Numbered from the stretch's first letter, positions 1-8,275 are shown. The stretch: 37,045 bases of DNA from Neobacillus niacini NBRC 15566 (GCF_001591505.1 NZ_BCVA01000052.1:1-37045); one strand, 5' to 3'. The notes: a model not told the origin generated them from the letters alone. A program made the numbers and translations.

Positions 1-97
1 AGCAGGTTAGTTCAAAAGGTTTTGGTAATTTATGGTGTTTTGTTGTAATCTTAAAGAGGTAGAGGAAAAAAGGTTAAGCATTAAAGGGAACTGTTTA

Positions 98-683
98 ATG
101 TAATTGATAGATATAGATTATGAATGGTTTAATTTGATTAATAGTAATGTTCAAAATTATAGATTATTAGATACACTTATGATTTTGTTTGCCGAATTAT
201 TCAATATGCCTTTATTTTATTGATTTTGATGTTGTGGCTATTAAACAAAGACAATTTTCGTGTTATAGCTTTTCAGGCTAAGTTTGCATTTACCTTGGCA
301 TATTCAACAAACAGACTTATTGAGCTATTCATTTATAGGGAGAGACCGTTTGAATCAAATGAGATTATTCAACTCGTAGAGCATTCTGCAAATTCTTCTT
401 TTCCAAGTGACCATGCTACATCTGCAATAGTAATTGCTTTTACACTGTGGTTATCATCATATCGTTATAAGCATATATGGTTTTTTCTTGCATTAGGAGT
501 AGCGTTTTCAAGAATATGGGTAGGGGTACACATAACAGTTGGAATTATTGGTGGTCAGTTGCCTTTAATTTCTTATGTGTTGTTATGTTAAGATATCATT
601 ACTTTAAACCTATTCCTGCTTGGGTTGTTTCGTTTTTATTTACTGCATTTTTTATTATTTACTTTCATGTTCCTTTACCTTAA
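98..683 (+). pseudogene. Broken, chimeric copy of bcrC (PAP2 undecaprenyl-diphosphatase)
   Basis: The first ~440 bases of this copy match the intact bcrC at 20526-21092 almost base for base, including the upstream region. Three lesions are visible. The ATG at 98 is followed at once by TAA. A one-base deletion near 195-199 shifts the frame. From about 535, just after the motif III Arg/His region, the sequence stops matching the other copy. The tail instead reads in another frame to 683 as a hydrophobic C-terminus (AFNFLCVVMLRYH...), which looks like the end of a different PAP2 protein. The PSDH motif survives in the 220-591 frame. Inference: a non-functional relic made by duplication plus recombination or gene conversion with a second paralogue. 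Confidence 0.8.
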
Positions 684-694
684 TACTAAACGTT

Positions 695-795
695 CCTTTG
701 TTCAACTAAAGAGGAGAGTTACTTAAAGTTTGGCTGCCATTTTCAGCGGGTCTTTTATTCAACTAATTGGACAGAATAGTTTAATAAGAAGTGGG
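695..795. repeat. Composite intergenic repeat copy
   Basis: Contains both halves of the dispersed repeat: a left module beginning ttcaactaaag and a right module aactaattggacagaatag followed by tttaataag. It sits directly behind the bcrC relic. Confidence 0.5.
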
Positions 796-922
796 TACTA
801 TAATTTTATTAGGTAGGCTGGTGTCTAATGTTTAAAATATAAAAGTTTCGTCCTTTATCACGTACAAAATTATAAATAATTTAAATACCAAATTTGTTTA
901 CTTAAGATTAAGGAATGATGAT

Positions 923-1378
923 ATGATCCAAGATAGGATGTTAGGAATAGGTATATTAGGTGTACTTTCAACAATACCAGGAGAGATTGTTTCAAGGATA
1001 TTTGTACATTTTGGCTTCGGAAAGTTTAGTATTTATGAATTATCAAGTCTTATTATTACATTTAACAGACCTGTATTTACTATAGGATTAATGGTTGATT
1101 TTTTAGTTAGTAGTGTTTTTGCAGTCTTACTTTACTTTATATTTGAAAAGTTTGGATCATGCCATTTGGTTATAAAAACGACCGTAAGTAGTTTATTTGC
1201 CTGGTTAGTATGTGAACTATTATTCACAACATTAATAGAAGGTAAGTATATCGATATTAGACCTATCAATGATTATTATTCACATATTCTCAGCACCATG
1301 ATTTTTGGTATTACATTAGGATTGTTGCTAAAAGAATTTATATTCAAGAGTTATTCATTGGGTAGAATAAATGATTGA
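923..1378 (+). CDS. Small integral membrane protein, unknown function
   Basis: A 151-residue protein with about four hydrophobic segments (near residues 7-25, 55-75, 85-105 and 125-143). The second half has a conserved-looking polar stretch (EGKYIDIRPINDYYSH). The start is supported by a purine-rich AAGGAATGATGAT upstream. The layout recalls small YqhR/YagU-like membrane proteins, but I cannot assign a family. It is monocistronic, with a weak hairpin and T-run just downstream (about 1397-1425). Cytoplasmic membrane location is inferred from hydrophobicity only. Confidence 0.75.
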   Translation: MIQDRMLGIGILGVLSTIPGEIVSRIFVHFGFGKFSIYELSSLIITFNRPVFTIGLMVDFLVSSVFAVLLYFIFEKFGSCHLVIKTTVSSLFAWLVCELLFTTLIEGKYIDIRPINDYYSHILSTMIFGITLGLLLKEFIFKSYSLGRIND

Positions 1379-1429
1379 AGAATATCGACAGCAGTAAAGG
1401 CGCTCATAAAAAGGGGTGCTTTTTCTATG

Positions 1430-1820
1430 TCTAAATGAATTCATCCCTGGGCAGATAGGGATGGAGCACACCAAATATTTTTTACCAAGCTTGTACGAGA
1501 GCTAAGTGTTTTTAGTATGTAATAAAGGGATTTTTTATACTAAAAAAAGAGCTAATCAAATTACTCATATGGAAATTTTAAGAAGTTTATCATATTAAAT
1601 GTTATTAGGGATACAATTTTTGTATTACCAATGAAAAGGTTATTTACAAAAATAAAACTATATAGACTCTTAAATTTAACGAAATTCATTTTTTCTTATA
1701 TTTCTTTTACAAGGCTTTTTTCTTATATGGATTTCAATACCTTTCTGATAAATACAAAAGGGTTGCTAATTAAGACAACTATGGATGTTAAGGAGTAGAA
1801 GCTGCAGGTAAAAAAATAAT
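1430..1820 (+). pseudogene. Deletion relic: hairpin module joined to the 3' end of a CBO0543-family gene
   Basis: Bases 1430-1550 match part of the hairpin-rich block found at 7975-8110 and 30590-30735, including the CATCCC/GGGATG stem (1442-1447/1458-1463) and the gagctaagtgttttta segment. At about 1560 the sequence switches directly to the last ~210 bases of the CBO0543-family gene whose intact copy is 8390-8860. The match runs through the stop codon and into the downstream gaagctgc-ggta region. About 550 bases between the two parts are missing, so no start codon remains. This is a third, internally deleted copy of the block-plus-CBO0543 unit. Confidence 0.75.
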
Positions 1821-1878
1821 TATAAACAAAAGTAAAGACGAAACAATAGAAAATCAAGCGGTTTATGAATAAACCGAG

Positions 1879-1911
1879 GGCGATTACTGATTAAAGGTAA
1901 TCGTCTTTCTT
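1879..1911 (+). terminator. Hairpin terminator inside repeat copy
   Basis: Stem GGCGATTAC (1879-1887) with GTAATCGTC (1897-1905), followed by ctttctta. The right module of the intergenic repeat (aaacgaagcaggatagtt) follows at about 1919-1937. Confidence 0.6.
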
Positions 1912-2165
1912 ATTGAACAAACGAAGCAGGATAGTTAAAAAAGGGGTAGCGTCAGGAAAACGCAGATTTACGCCGATAAGTAATTCTGAATTTAGGAGCT
2001 GTTGTACTTGCAGTTCCTTCTGAGAAGTAAGGTATTATTAATCGAATAAGTAGTATTATAAGCCATCTAACCTACATACAACATTCTGGAACAATCCGAT
2101 AAGAGGTTGGTCCTTTTTCCATTTATACCTTAGATTATAGAAGGTCATAAAAATCCAATATTTTT

Positions 2166-2195
2166 TCAAACCAAATGAAGGTTAGCTACGTCTAT
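2166..2195 (+). promoter_or_regulatory. Candidate ECF-sigma promoter of the sigma/PadR/RodA operon
   Basis: TCAAACC with AACC at 2169-2172, a 16-base spacer, then CGTC at 2189-2192. This matches the Bacillus ECF pattern (AAC-type -35, CGTC/CGTA -10, 16-base spacing). It lies about 28 bases before the sigma gene's start codon, which suggests autoregulation. Confidence 0.5.
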
Positions 2196-2219
2196 TATAT
2201 GTGAGAGGGTGATAACAAG

Positions 2220-2771
2220 ATGAATGGACTAAAACAACTGGCGGTGACAGATGAAAGTATGTTGCTTGAGAGAGAGGAAATAATTGATCAATTAATGCAA
2301 GAATATAGCGATGATATCCTGCATCTCGTATATACATATGTTAAAAATCGAACGACAGCAGAAGATTTAACGCAGGAGATATTTTTAAAATGTTATGAAA
2401 AGTTAAATCAGTTTAATCAGCAGGCAACACTAAAAACATGGGTATATCGTATTGCTAGTAATCATTGTAAGGACTACTTAAGAAGCTGGCATTATCGCAA
2501 AATAACGCTTAGCGATAAAATTTTGGATTATATACCTTCGAAATCAAAACAGGTTGAAGAAGAGATTATCGCGAATAGTGAAGAAAACATCTTAACAAAT
2601 GCTGTCATGAATTTACCTCTAAAGTACAGAGAAGTAGTATTTCTGCATTATTATGAAGAACTATCTTTAACCGAAATAAGTAAGATTACGACAGTAAATA
2701 TAAATACAATAAAAACTAGATTAAAGCGTGCAAAAGAATTATTAAAAGACAAGATGATCGAGGAGGTTTAG
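2220..2771 (+). CDS. ECF-type RNA polymerase sigma factor
   Basis: A 183-residue sigma-70 family protein of the extracytoplasmic-function type. Region 2 spans about residues 22-90 (core-binding DLTQEIFLKCYEKL; -10 recognition around KTWVYRIASNHCKDYLR). Region 4 is a helix-turn-helix near residues 125-178 (PLKYREVVFLHYYEELS...NTIKTRLKRAKELLK). Regions 1 and 3 are absent, as is usual for ECF factors. The ribosome site GAGGGTGAT lies upstream. It is first in an operon with a PadR-like gene (3-base gap) and an FtsW/RodA-like gene. No classical zinc-type anti-sigma factor is encoded; one of the two partners, most likely the membrane protein or the N-terminal part of the PadR-like protein, may restrain it (inference). 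Confidence 0.9.
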   Translation: MNGLKQLAVTDESMLLEREEIIDQLMQEYSDDILHLVYTYVKNRTTAEDLTQEIFLKCYEKLNQFNQQATLKTWVYRIASNHCKDYLRSWHYRKITLSDKILDYIPSKSKQVEEEIIANSEENILTNAVMNLPLKYREVVFLHYYEELSLTEISKITTVNINTIKTRLKRAKELLKDKMIEEV

Positions 2772-2774
2772 GAG

Positions 2775-3209
2775 ATGAATGATCCATTTACTAACCTGAA
2801 GAGTTCGATGAAAAAATCAATTTTCAAGGATTTTTCTTTTTCCAATGAGAGAAAAAATGCGGTGAAAGAATCCATTCGTATGAGACAATCTCAATCACAA
2901 TTTCATTCTTGGAAGATAGAAACCATCATAGCTATATTAGAATCGGTTCAGCATGAATCAAAGGATGGCTACAATATTTCTACCCAACTTTTTCAAAAAA
3001 ATGAACGTACTTTCCAAAAAAATGAAGGGCAGCTTTATTCACTTCTACATCTACTAGAAAATAAAGAAATTCTTACTTCAAAATGGATAAACAAAAAGAA
3101 ATATTACTCCTTAAATTCCAAAGGGGAAAAATACTTAGCTACCTATAAACAAGATAAATCAAAACAAGAGTTATCCCTTAAACACTTACTAGAGGAGGCG
3201 TCCTTATGA
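2775..3209 (+). CDS. PadR-like winged-helix regulator
   Basis: A 144-residue protein. Residues ~1-45 are polar and basic. Residues ~45-125 resemble a PadR winged helix: DGYNISTQLFQK, then QLYSLLHLLENKEILTSKW, then the wing KKYYSLNSKGEKYL. PadR proteins usually repress envelope-stress or efflux genes. It sits 3 bases after the sigma gene and its stop overlaps the next start (ATGA), so the three genes are translationally coupled. The pairing with an ECF sigma suggests double control of the operon. The recognition region is less typical than in canonical PadR, so the DNA target is unknown. Confidence 0.7.
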   Translation: MNDPFTNLKSSMKKSIFKDFSFSNERKNAVKESIRMRQSQSQFHSWKIETIIAILESVQHESKDGYNISTQLFQKNERTFQKNEGQLYSLLHLLENKEILTSKWINKKKYYSLNSKGEKYLATYKQDKSKQELSLKHLLEEASL

Positions 3210-4537
3210 GTTCTCCCAAATTTGAAGAATTTTTAAGTAAAGTAACGTCCAAAGTGAAATCAAAGGAAGCCCACAACATGATAAAAAAAGAGCTTATTCA
3301 TCATCTGCAAGAGTTAAGTCAATCTTACAAAAAGAGAGGGTTTTCTAAAGAGGATGCAGAGGAAAAGGCGATTCAAGAAATGGGAAATCCATTTACCATT
3401 GGGGAGAGATTAAATCCCCTACATAAGCCGAAAATGGATTGGGTTCTAATTGTTTTATTTGTTCTTTTTGCTGGTATTAGTTTTCTCCCGTTAGTTGATG
3501 GGATTCCTGAATTTTCCCTATCAGGTACCTATTTTATGGGGAGACAGGCGATTTGGTACACCCTGGCTATTCTTGTAATCATTGGATTCCTTTTCTTTGA
3601 TTACCAAAAATTAAAGAATGGATGGATATACTTTTATGCGATAGGCCTATTGATCCATATATATCTTCATCTTTTTGGAATTATGACCAACGGAGCAAAG
3701 AAGTGGGTTTCCCTCCTAGGCCTGACGGTCGATGGAACCATGATGAGCTTATTTTTCTTTTTTCTTGCTTGGGCTGGTATTTTTAACAAAATAAATGAGT
3801 TTCGTAGTTGGAAAAAACAAGGTTTACTTTTTGTTTTATTTTGGATTCCCATCTCGCTCTACATGATGGTGCCAGACTTTATGGTTAGTATTATTTACTT
3901 CTTCTGCATACTTGGGATGTTTGCTTTCGCTCGAATCCATAAGAAATTAGCTGTAAATCTGACCCTAACAAATCTATTGGCTGGTATTATTTTCATTATC
4001 ATGTTCTACATGACCTCACGTCAAAGTTATTTGTTAACTAGATTATCTGCTTTTATAAACCCTACTGCCGATTCAAATGGAGCAGGATATATGTATAAGG
4101 CGGTTAGGAATGTCCTTTCAGAAGCGGGATGGTTCGGTAACGGACTTTCCAACGAGTTGAATTTTCAATTGTTACCAGAAGCACATACAGATTTTGCTTT
4201 TCCCTTCCTCGTCTATTCTCTTGGTTGGGCTTTCGGATTGGTTCTATGTTTGATCCTACTGATATTTATTTCAAGGATCTCAAAAAATGCGTTTAAAACA
4301 AAGGACCTCTATGGGAGATTGATCGTAATAGGTGGTGCTACATTGTTTGCGGTTCCTACTACCTGGAACATCTTGATGAGCTTTGGAGTCGTGCCTATAA
4401 TGGGGGTTTCTCTGCCTTTTATTAGTTATGGAGGCAGTGCGATACTCTTTTACGCTGCTGTTTTAGGACTCATTTTAAATGTTTATCGAAGAAAAGATCT
4501 TGTAGAACCCACGATTGCAGATGAAATTAAAAGTTAA
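3206..4537 (+). CDS. FtsW/RodA/SpoVE-family membrane protein with N-terminal HAAS-type domain
   Basis: 443 residues. Residues ~1-70 form a soluble, helical HAAS/permease-prefix-like region (EFLSKVTSKVKS...KRGFSKEDAEEKAIQEMGNP) of the kind often paired with PadR regulators. The rest has about ten membrane spans with SEDS-family signatures: GAKKWVSLLG near residue 155, and the C-terminal region with VPTTWNILMSFGVVPIMGVSLPFISYGGS. SEDS proteins polymerise peptidoglycan glycan strands with a class B PBP. No PBP gene is adjacent, so the partner must be elsewhere. Start overlaps the PadR stop by 4 bases and AGAGGAGG lies just upstream. Likely a stress-induced SEDS paralogue controlled by the adjacent sigma factor. 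Confidence 0.88.
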   Translation: MSSPKFEEFLSKVTSKVKSKEAHNMIKKELIHHLQELSQSYKKRGFSKEDAEEKAIQEMGNPFTIGERLNPLHKPKMDWVLIVLFVLFAGISFLPLVDGIPEFSLSGTYFMGRQAIWYTLAILVIIGFLFFDYQKLKNGWIYFYAIGLLIHIYLHLFGIMTNGAKKWVSLLGLTVDGTMMSLFFFFLAWAGIFNKINEFRSWKKQGLLFVLFWIPISLYMMVPDFMVSIIYFFCILGMFAFARIHKKLAVNLTLTNLLAGIIFIIMFYMTSRQSYLLTRLSAFINPTADSNGAGYMYKAVRNVLSEAGWFGNGLSNELNFQLLPEAHTDFAFPFLVYSLGWAFGLVLCLILLIFISRISKNAFKTKDLYGRLIVIGGATLFAVPTTWNILMSFGVVPIMGVSLPFISYGGSAILFYAAVLGLILNVYRRKDLVEPTIADEIKS

Positions 4538-4565
4538 AGTCGAACATGTAATTGCTGATAAAAAG

Positions 4566-4598
4566 GGCGACAGCTAAAGTAATAGTTGTCGCCATTCC
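4566..4598 (+). terminator. Terminator-like hairpin after the sigma operon
   Basis: Perfect 7-bp stem GGCGACA (4566-4572) / TGTCGCC (4587-4593), followed by attccctt. It is also the left edge of a repeat copy. Confidence 0.6.
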
Positions 4599-4600
4599 CT

Positions 4601-4665
4601 TATTGAACTATCGGGTGCGTTTCTTAATAAGCAGGAACGCTTTTTCACTAACGGGCAGAAAAGTT
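4601..4665. repeat. Composite intergenic repeat copy
   Basis: Left module ttgaactatcgggtgcg, right module cactaacgggcagaaaagttgaagaa. Fills most of the gap between the sigma operon and the PAS gene. Confidence 0.55.
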
Positions 4666-4818
4666 GAAGAAAATATTAACATCTATAAGTCAAATTGGAA
4701 AATGAATTATTTTACAATTATATTAAATATCTTTATATATAACTGACTTTCCATAATGAGTTTATATAATATAAGAAAAATACTTTTTTATAAAGATATT
4801 TAAGGACTGATAATCAAA

Positions 4819-5229
4819 ATGGTATCCAATATAGGTCAGGCAAGAATAAAGAAGAGAGAGCTGTTAGAAGTTTTTATTAAGGAATTTACAAAAAATAATA
4901 ATTCACTTTTAGAGAGCCAGGATTCTATTTTCGTGATTGAATTTAACGGATATTTAATTTTCTTAAATCAAACTTGTACAAGCCTGTCAGGGTACACGGC
5001 TGAGGAAGCACAAACACTAAGTTTCCTAAAATTAGTTTCTTTAGATGACATAGATAAAGTTTATAATCACTTTCTAAAAACAGTTGAAGGTAATATTCAA
5101 TGTTTTGACTGTGAAATAATTAATAAAAATGGGCAACGTATAGAAATTCATATAACGAAAACTCCAATTATTGTTGATGGTGAATTTGTAGGTGTTTTGG
5201 CAAAAGCAAATAACCAATCAAAAAGATAA
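4819..5229 (+). CDS. Stand-alone PAS-domain protein
   Basis: 136 residues. After a helical N-terminus (~1-32), a single PAS fold spans about residues 33-132: DSIFVIEFNGYLIFLNQTCTS, the helix around SGYTAEEAQ, SLDDIDKVYNHF, and closing strands with EIHITKTPIIVDGEFVGVLAK. PAS domains sense small molecules or mediate dimerisation, usually in front of kinase, GGDEF or EAL domains; here none follows. The closing strand is normally followed by a D-I/V-T-E-R linker; this protein ends AKANNQSKR and the intergenic repeat begins within about 15 bases. It may be a truncated signalling protein or a genuine single-domain one. The start is ATG with only a weak upstream AAGGA at 4801-4805. Confidence 0.75.
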   Translation: MVSNIGQARIKKRELLEVFIKEFTKNNNSLLESQDSIFVIEFNGYLIFLNQTCTSLSGYTAEEAQTLSFLKLVSLDDIDKVYNHFLKTVEGNIQCFDCEIINKNGQRIEIHITKTPIIVDGEFVGVLAKANNQSKR

Positions 5230-5240
5230 TTATTTTGTAC

Positions 5241-5370
5241 TTCAACTAACGTGTGGCAGAGTGAAACAAAGGAGTTATTGCGGAAGCTCCTTTTCTTATT
5301 CAATTAACGAAGCAGGTTAGTTGAAGAAGAAATTATTAACTTGTCCATAATCGGGCCAGATTGTGGAAGA
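5241..5370. repeat. Composite intergenic repeat copy (three modules)
   Basis: Contains left module (ttcaactaacgtgtggcag), a hairpin ggagttattgcggaagctcc with T-run, right module aacgaagcaggttagttgaag, and the third module ccataatcgggccagattgtgg. The rest of the gap to 5628 shows nothing else that I can support. Confidence 0.6.
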
Positions 5371-5628
5371 TATAATTGGACAGAGAGTCTGGCTTTCTCC
5401 TTATTACATGTAATATCAGTAACCTTAATTAATCAAAGTGAAGGAATCCCAATAGATGCCACTTACCCCTATATAAACTTAACTTCCCACCCAACCAATT
5501 TTATCCACCTATAATACCGACATGATAACAGCATATATAGGCAGAAAAGTTAATATTATTATACATAGTAATCCCAAATTTGGAGTTTCTTCGAGTCAAA
5601 TGATAAATGAAGTATTGGGGGATTGAAA

Positions 5629-6891
5629 ATGTTTATTCACATAGTTCAGCCAGGTGAATCTTTATTCTCAATAAGTAGAAGGTATGATTCTTCTATTAAT
5701 CAGATACGTAGTACCAATGGTTTAACAGAGACGAATGTGGTTCCAGGTCTGGCTCTTCTTATTCCACTTTATATATATACTGTTCAGCCGGGCGACACGC
5801 TAATTAGTATTGCAAGAAAAGCATTTGTTCCCTTAGAGCAATTAAAGGCAGCCAATCCCCTAATAAATCCGTATTCATTACAAGCAGGAATCAAACTAAC
5901 GATTCCAAATATATCGAATTACCTTGCCTCTACACTGGGTTTTTACGTAGTTAGAACCCCAGAATTGGACCAGAATTTAATTAGGGATTTTGCCCCTTAT
6001 AGTACATCTATATCGATTTTTGAATACCACATTACTAGTAATGGGGATATCGCTAACACCTTAAATGACCTGACTGCTATTCAAACAACTTGGAGTCATC
6101 GGGTAAGACCGCTTGCAACGGTTACCAATTTGACGTCTGAGGGTTTTAGTCCTGAATTGGTTCATCAAGTGTTAAATAATCCTACCGCAAGGACAAATCT
6201 TGTTAATAATATAACATATTTAGTAACAAATAAGGGGTATGGCGGCGTTAATATTGACTTTGAACGTGTCTTGGCTGAGGACAGAGATCTGTTTACAGGT
6301 TTTTTACGCGAATTGAGGGATCGTTTACGGCCATTAGAACGGACGTTAACCATTGCTCTTCCCGCAAAAACAAGCGAAGAAATTCCTTGGCTTAAGGGGT
6401 ATGATTACGGAGGAATCGGTTCAGTAGTGGATTTTATGTTTATCATGGCTTATGATTTTCACCATGCAGGGAGCGAACCAGGACCAGTAGCTCCTCTTAC
6501 AGAAGTACGAAGAACAGTTGAATTTGCCATAAGATTTGTTCCACATAGGAAAATTATTATCGGCGTGCCTTTATACGGCTATGATTGGATAATCCCATAT
6601 AGACCAGGGACAGCTGCACCAGCTATATCAAACCAGAGCGCCATTGAAACAGCAATAAGGTACCAGTCGCCTGTACAATATTCGGAGGAATATAAATCTC
6701 CATTCTTTCGATATAGAGATCAGGAAGGACAATTACGTGAGGTTTGGTTCGAGGACGTCAGAAGTATGAGTGAAAAAATGATATTAATTCGAGAGTATGA
6801 TTTACAAGGGTTAGGCGCATGGCAGTTAACACTAGGATTTACGCCAGGGCCTTGGCTTTTGACAAAGTTTTTTACCATAAGGAAGGTATAA
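5629..6891 (+). CDS. sleL: LysM-GH18 spore peptidoglycan hydrolase (SleL/YaaH type)
   Basis: 420 residues. Two LysM domains (about 2-47 and 51-95), each starting with the QPGES/QPGDT signature, are followed by a GH18 (chitinase-fold) domain. The catalytic strand GGVNIDFE gives D210 and E212 in the DxE positions; the preceding D of the usual DGxDxD is replaced, as is common in this subfamily. Length matches B. subtilis YaaH and B. cereus SleL. These are N-acetylglucosaminidases acting on muramic-lactam cortex fragments during germination. No signal peptide, as expected for a protein made in the mother cell and placed in the spore coat. The ATG at 5629 is preferred over the TTG at 5623 because GGGGGA (5617-5622) sits 6 bases before it. 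The gene implies a spore-forming host. Confidence 0.9.
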   Translation: MFIHIVQPGESLFSISRRYDSSINQIRSTNGLTETNVVPGLALLIPLYIYTVQPGDTLISIARKAFVPLEQLKAANPLINPYSLQAGIKLTIPNISNYLASTLGFYVVRTPELDQNLIRDFAPYSTSISIFEYHITSNGDIANTLNDLTAIQTTWSHRVRPLATVTNLTSEGFSPELVHQVLNNPTARTNLVNNITYLVTNKGYGGVNIDFERVLAEDRDLFTGFLRELRDRLRPLERTLTIALPAKTSEEIPWLKGYDYGGIGSVVDFMFIMAYDFHHAGSEPGPVAPLTEVRRTVEFAIRFVPHRKIIIGVPLYGYDWIIPYRPGTAAPAISNQSAIETAIRYQSPVQYSEEYKSPFFRYRDQEGQLREVWFEDVRSMSEKMILIREYDLQGLGAWQLTLGFTPGPWLLTKFFTIRKV

Positions 6892-7063
6892 TATTAGATA
6901 ATTCATTTTTTATTTGGACACATGTTTAAAGACGTCTAAAACTCTTATAAAGTTTATTACTCAATAGAGTAAGGCCTATTGGTCATAATGTTTTATAAGA
7001 CTATTATCAAAATTCTTATCGTGTAAATCCTCATTTTCCAGACTGTGCTCCTTTAATGCTAAT

Positions 7064-7135
7064 TTTCCACAATGGGCGCGATTGTGGAATAAGCGTCCCT
7101 TTTCTTATTTAACGAACGGGTGCAAGTGTTATAAA
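7064..7135. repeat. Composite intergenic repeat copy
   Basis: Third module ccacaatgggcgcgattgtgg (a short stem of CCACAAT with ATTGTGG) followed by the left module tttaacgaacgggtgcaag. Confidence 0.55.
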
Positions 7136-7229
7136 AGTAATCTACGGCTATACTTTTTGTTATTCAGATAACTGGACAGATTTGAATTAGGAATTTACAT
7201 TACCAAATGACCTTTGTTACAAATAAAAA

Positions 7230-7250
7230 AGCACTCGTAAAAAGAGTGCT
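7230..7250 (-). terminator. Hairpin with A-tract, minus-strand terminator shape
   Basis: AGCACTC (7230-7236) / GAGTGCT (7244-7250), preceded by six A. Read on the minus strand it ends in a T-run, but no minus-strand gene is visible here. Confidence 0.45.
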
Positions 7251-7324
7251 TAATGGTTTTCAAATCAGAAATATGATTGCTGCTTATTCTAATGGTGTAA
7301 GGTCAGAACGTTTTACTAACTTAA

Positions 7325-7561
7325 TATTGTTATCGTTTTTTATTTCGCAGTATCCACTCTAAAAGGATACTTGAAGAAGAAAATAGTGTAATTGATTTAG
7401 CTTATAAGATTTATGAAATAGTTCGTAAACTTGATAATTGTGATGGTCTAGAAGAATGGTACAACATTAGTGATATGATAGATGATTTTCGATATGGAGA
7501 TAATATTTCAAACTTAAGTAAGGTTGCTTTAATTGTAACTGCAAAAAAGGCGCTCATGTAA
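7325..7561 (+). pseudogene. Remnant reading frame without a start codon
   Basis: An open frame runs from 7325 to the TAA near 7559-7561 with protein-like composition (RILEEENSVIDLAYKIYEIV, then EEWYNISDMIDDFRYGDN) but no start codon or ribosome site. I do not recognise the family. Its last codons (AKKALM) lie in the hairpin that begins the duplicated non-coding block; the same end (AAKKALM) is seen before the second block copy near 30170. Likely the 3' stump of a lost gene. Confidence 0.4.
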
Positions 7562-8275
7562 TTGGTGCTTTTTAATTTTAAAAAAACCGCAACAAGTGCG
7601 GTTCACGTAGGCTGGTTATATGACTTTTACCTACGTTAATAATATGCAAGAAAGAATTTAATGAATGGGTAAGAGCGGAGTATGGTTTGAATTTTACAAA
7701 AAAAAGATACCTCGAAAGGTATCTCTCAGTTGGAGGGAACAGGAAAACTATGCACTCAAAATATGGTATGTGCAAGCTTTAAAAGCGACTGTACTATTTG
7801 GCGTTTTTATTAAAATTAAATGACGTTAAAAGAGCTGCCCGAAAATGGACAGCTCTAGTGAAATAATACTAGCAACTTGCTAAGGAGTAGCAAGCTACTT
7901 TAGTATTATCTGTCAACTATCTAAAATCGTCTAGGTTTTTTTAAAAATTTCTATCTAATAAGATCTTGCTTAAATGAAGAATCCATCCCAGGCAGCTAGG
8001 GATGGATAGCACATCAAATTAGATTTCCAAGCTCGGTAGAGGGGAAGCTAGGTGTTTATATTATGGTGTTTAATGTATTTTTTTATACACAAAAAGAGCC
8101 AATCATATTACTTTATACAGGGTCAATCTTCATGAAAGTACGAATTGGCTCCTAATTAAGCATATACGAAAGTAAAGTTAATAACAAATTAACCGAGCAA
8201 GACTTATTCCATTTAGAGTTTGGCACTTCACGAAAGGTGGCTGTCTTGCTCTTGTTGTAAGTCTATCCACTTACT
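7543..8275. repeat. Hairpin-rich non-coding block, copy A
   Basis: About 730 bases with no plausible CDS, closely matching 30168-30890. Stems: CCGCA/TGCGG (7587/7597), ACGTAGG/CCTACGT (7605/7630), AGATACC/GGTATCT (7705/7718), AGAGCTG/CAGCTCT (7831/7850), a long AATACTA.../...TAGTATT hairpin (7865-7907), ATCCATCCC/GGGATGGAT (7981/7999), GAGCCAAT/ATTGGCTC (8096/8144) and GAGCAAGAC/GTCTTGCTC (8195/8243). Several have A-tracts on the left, so they look like minus-strand terminators. The stems persist while indels between the copies are not multiples of three, which argues for RNA-level rather than protein-level structure. Function unknown. Confidence 0.75.

Larger units (their letters stand above)
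1379..2219. other. Gene-free stretch upstream of the ECF sigma operon
   Basis: Holds the CBO0543 relic, a terminator with repeat module (1879-1935) and, at its 3' end, the candidate ECF promoter. Nothing else convincing is visible between 1940 and 2160. Confidence 0.6.

Noticed and set aside
3667..3852. Minus-strand reading frame inside the FtsW/RodA-like gene
   Set aside because: Lies wholly within a well-supported gene, with no ribosome site and odd composition; a shadow. The same applies to 6165-6353, 13787-13990, 14787-14987, 15208-15649, 16303-16572, 21149-21487, 24073-24330, 25234-25605, 27535-27738, 33742-34080 and 34930-35139.
4552..4746. 64-residue plus-strand frame
   Set aside because: It runs through a terminator hairpin and repeat copy and has no ribosome site.
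5531..5567. Sigma-E promoter for the spore hydrolase gene
   Set aside because: GCATATA and ATACATA-like boxes are present but about 22 bases apart, too far for the usual spacing.
7578..7775. Minus-strand 65-residue frame in hairpin block A
   Set aside because: No ribosome site, and the frame is not kept in block B because of indels; the conserved features are stems, not codons.
7981..8152. Possible c-di-GMP riboswitch upstream of the HD-GYP copies
   Set aside because: The conserved GEMM core elements are not present; the stems do not match that architecture and lie several hundred bases from the gene.
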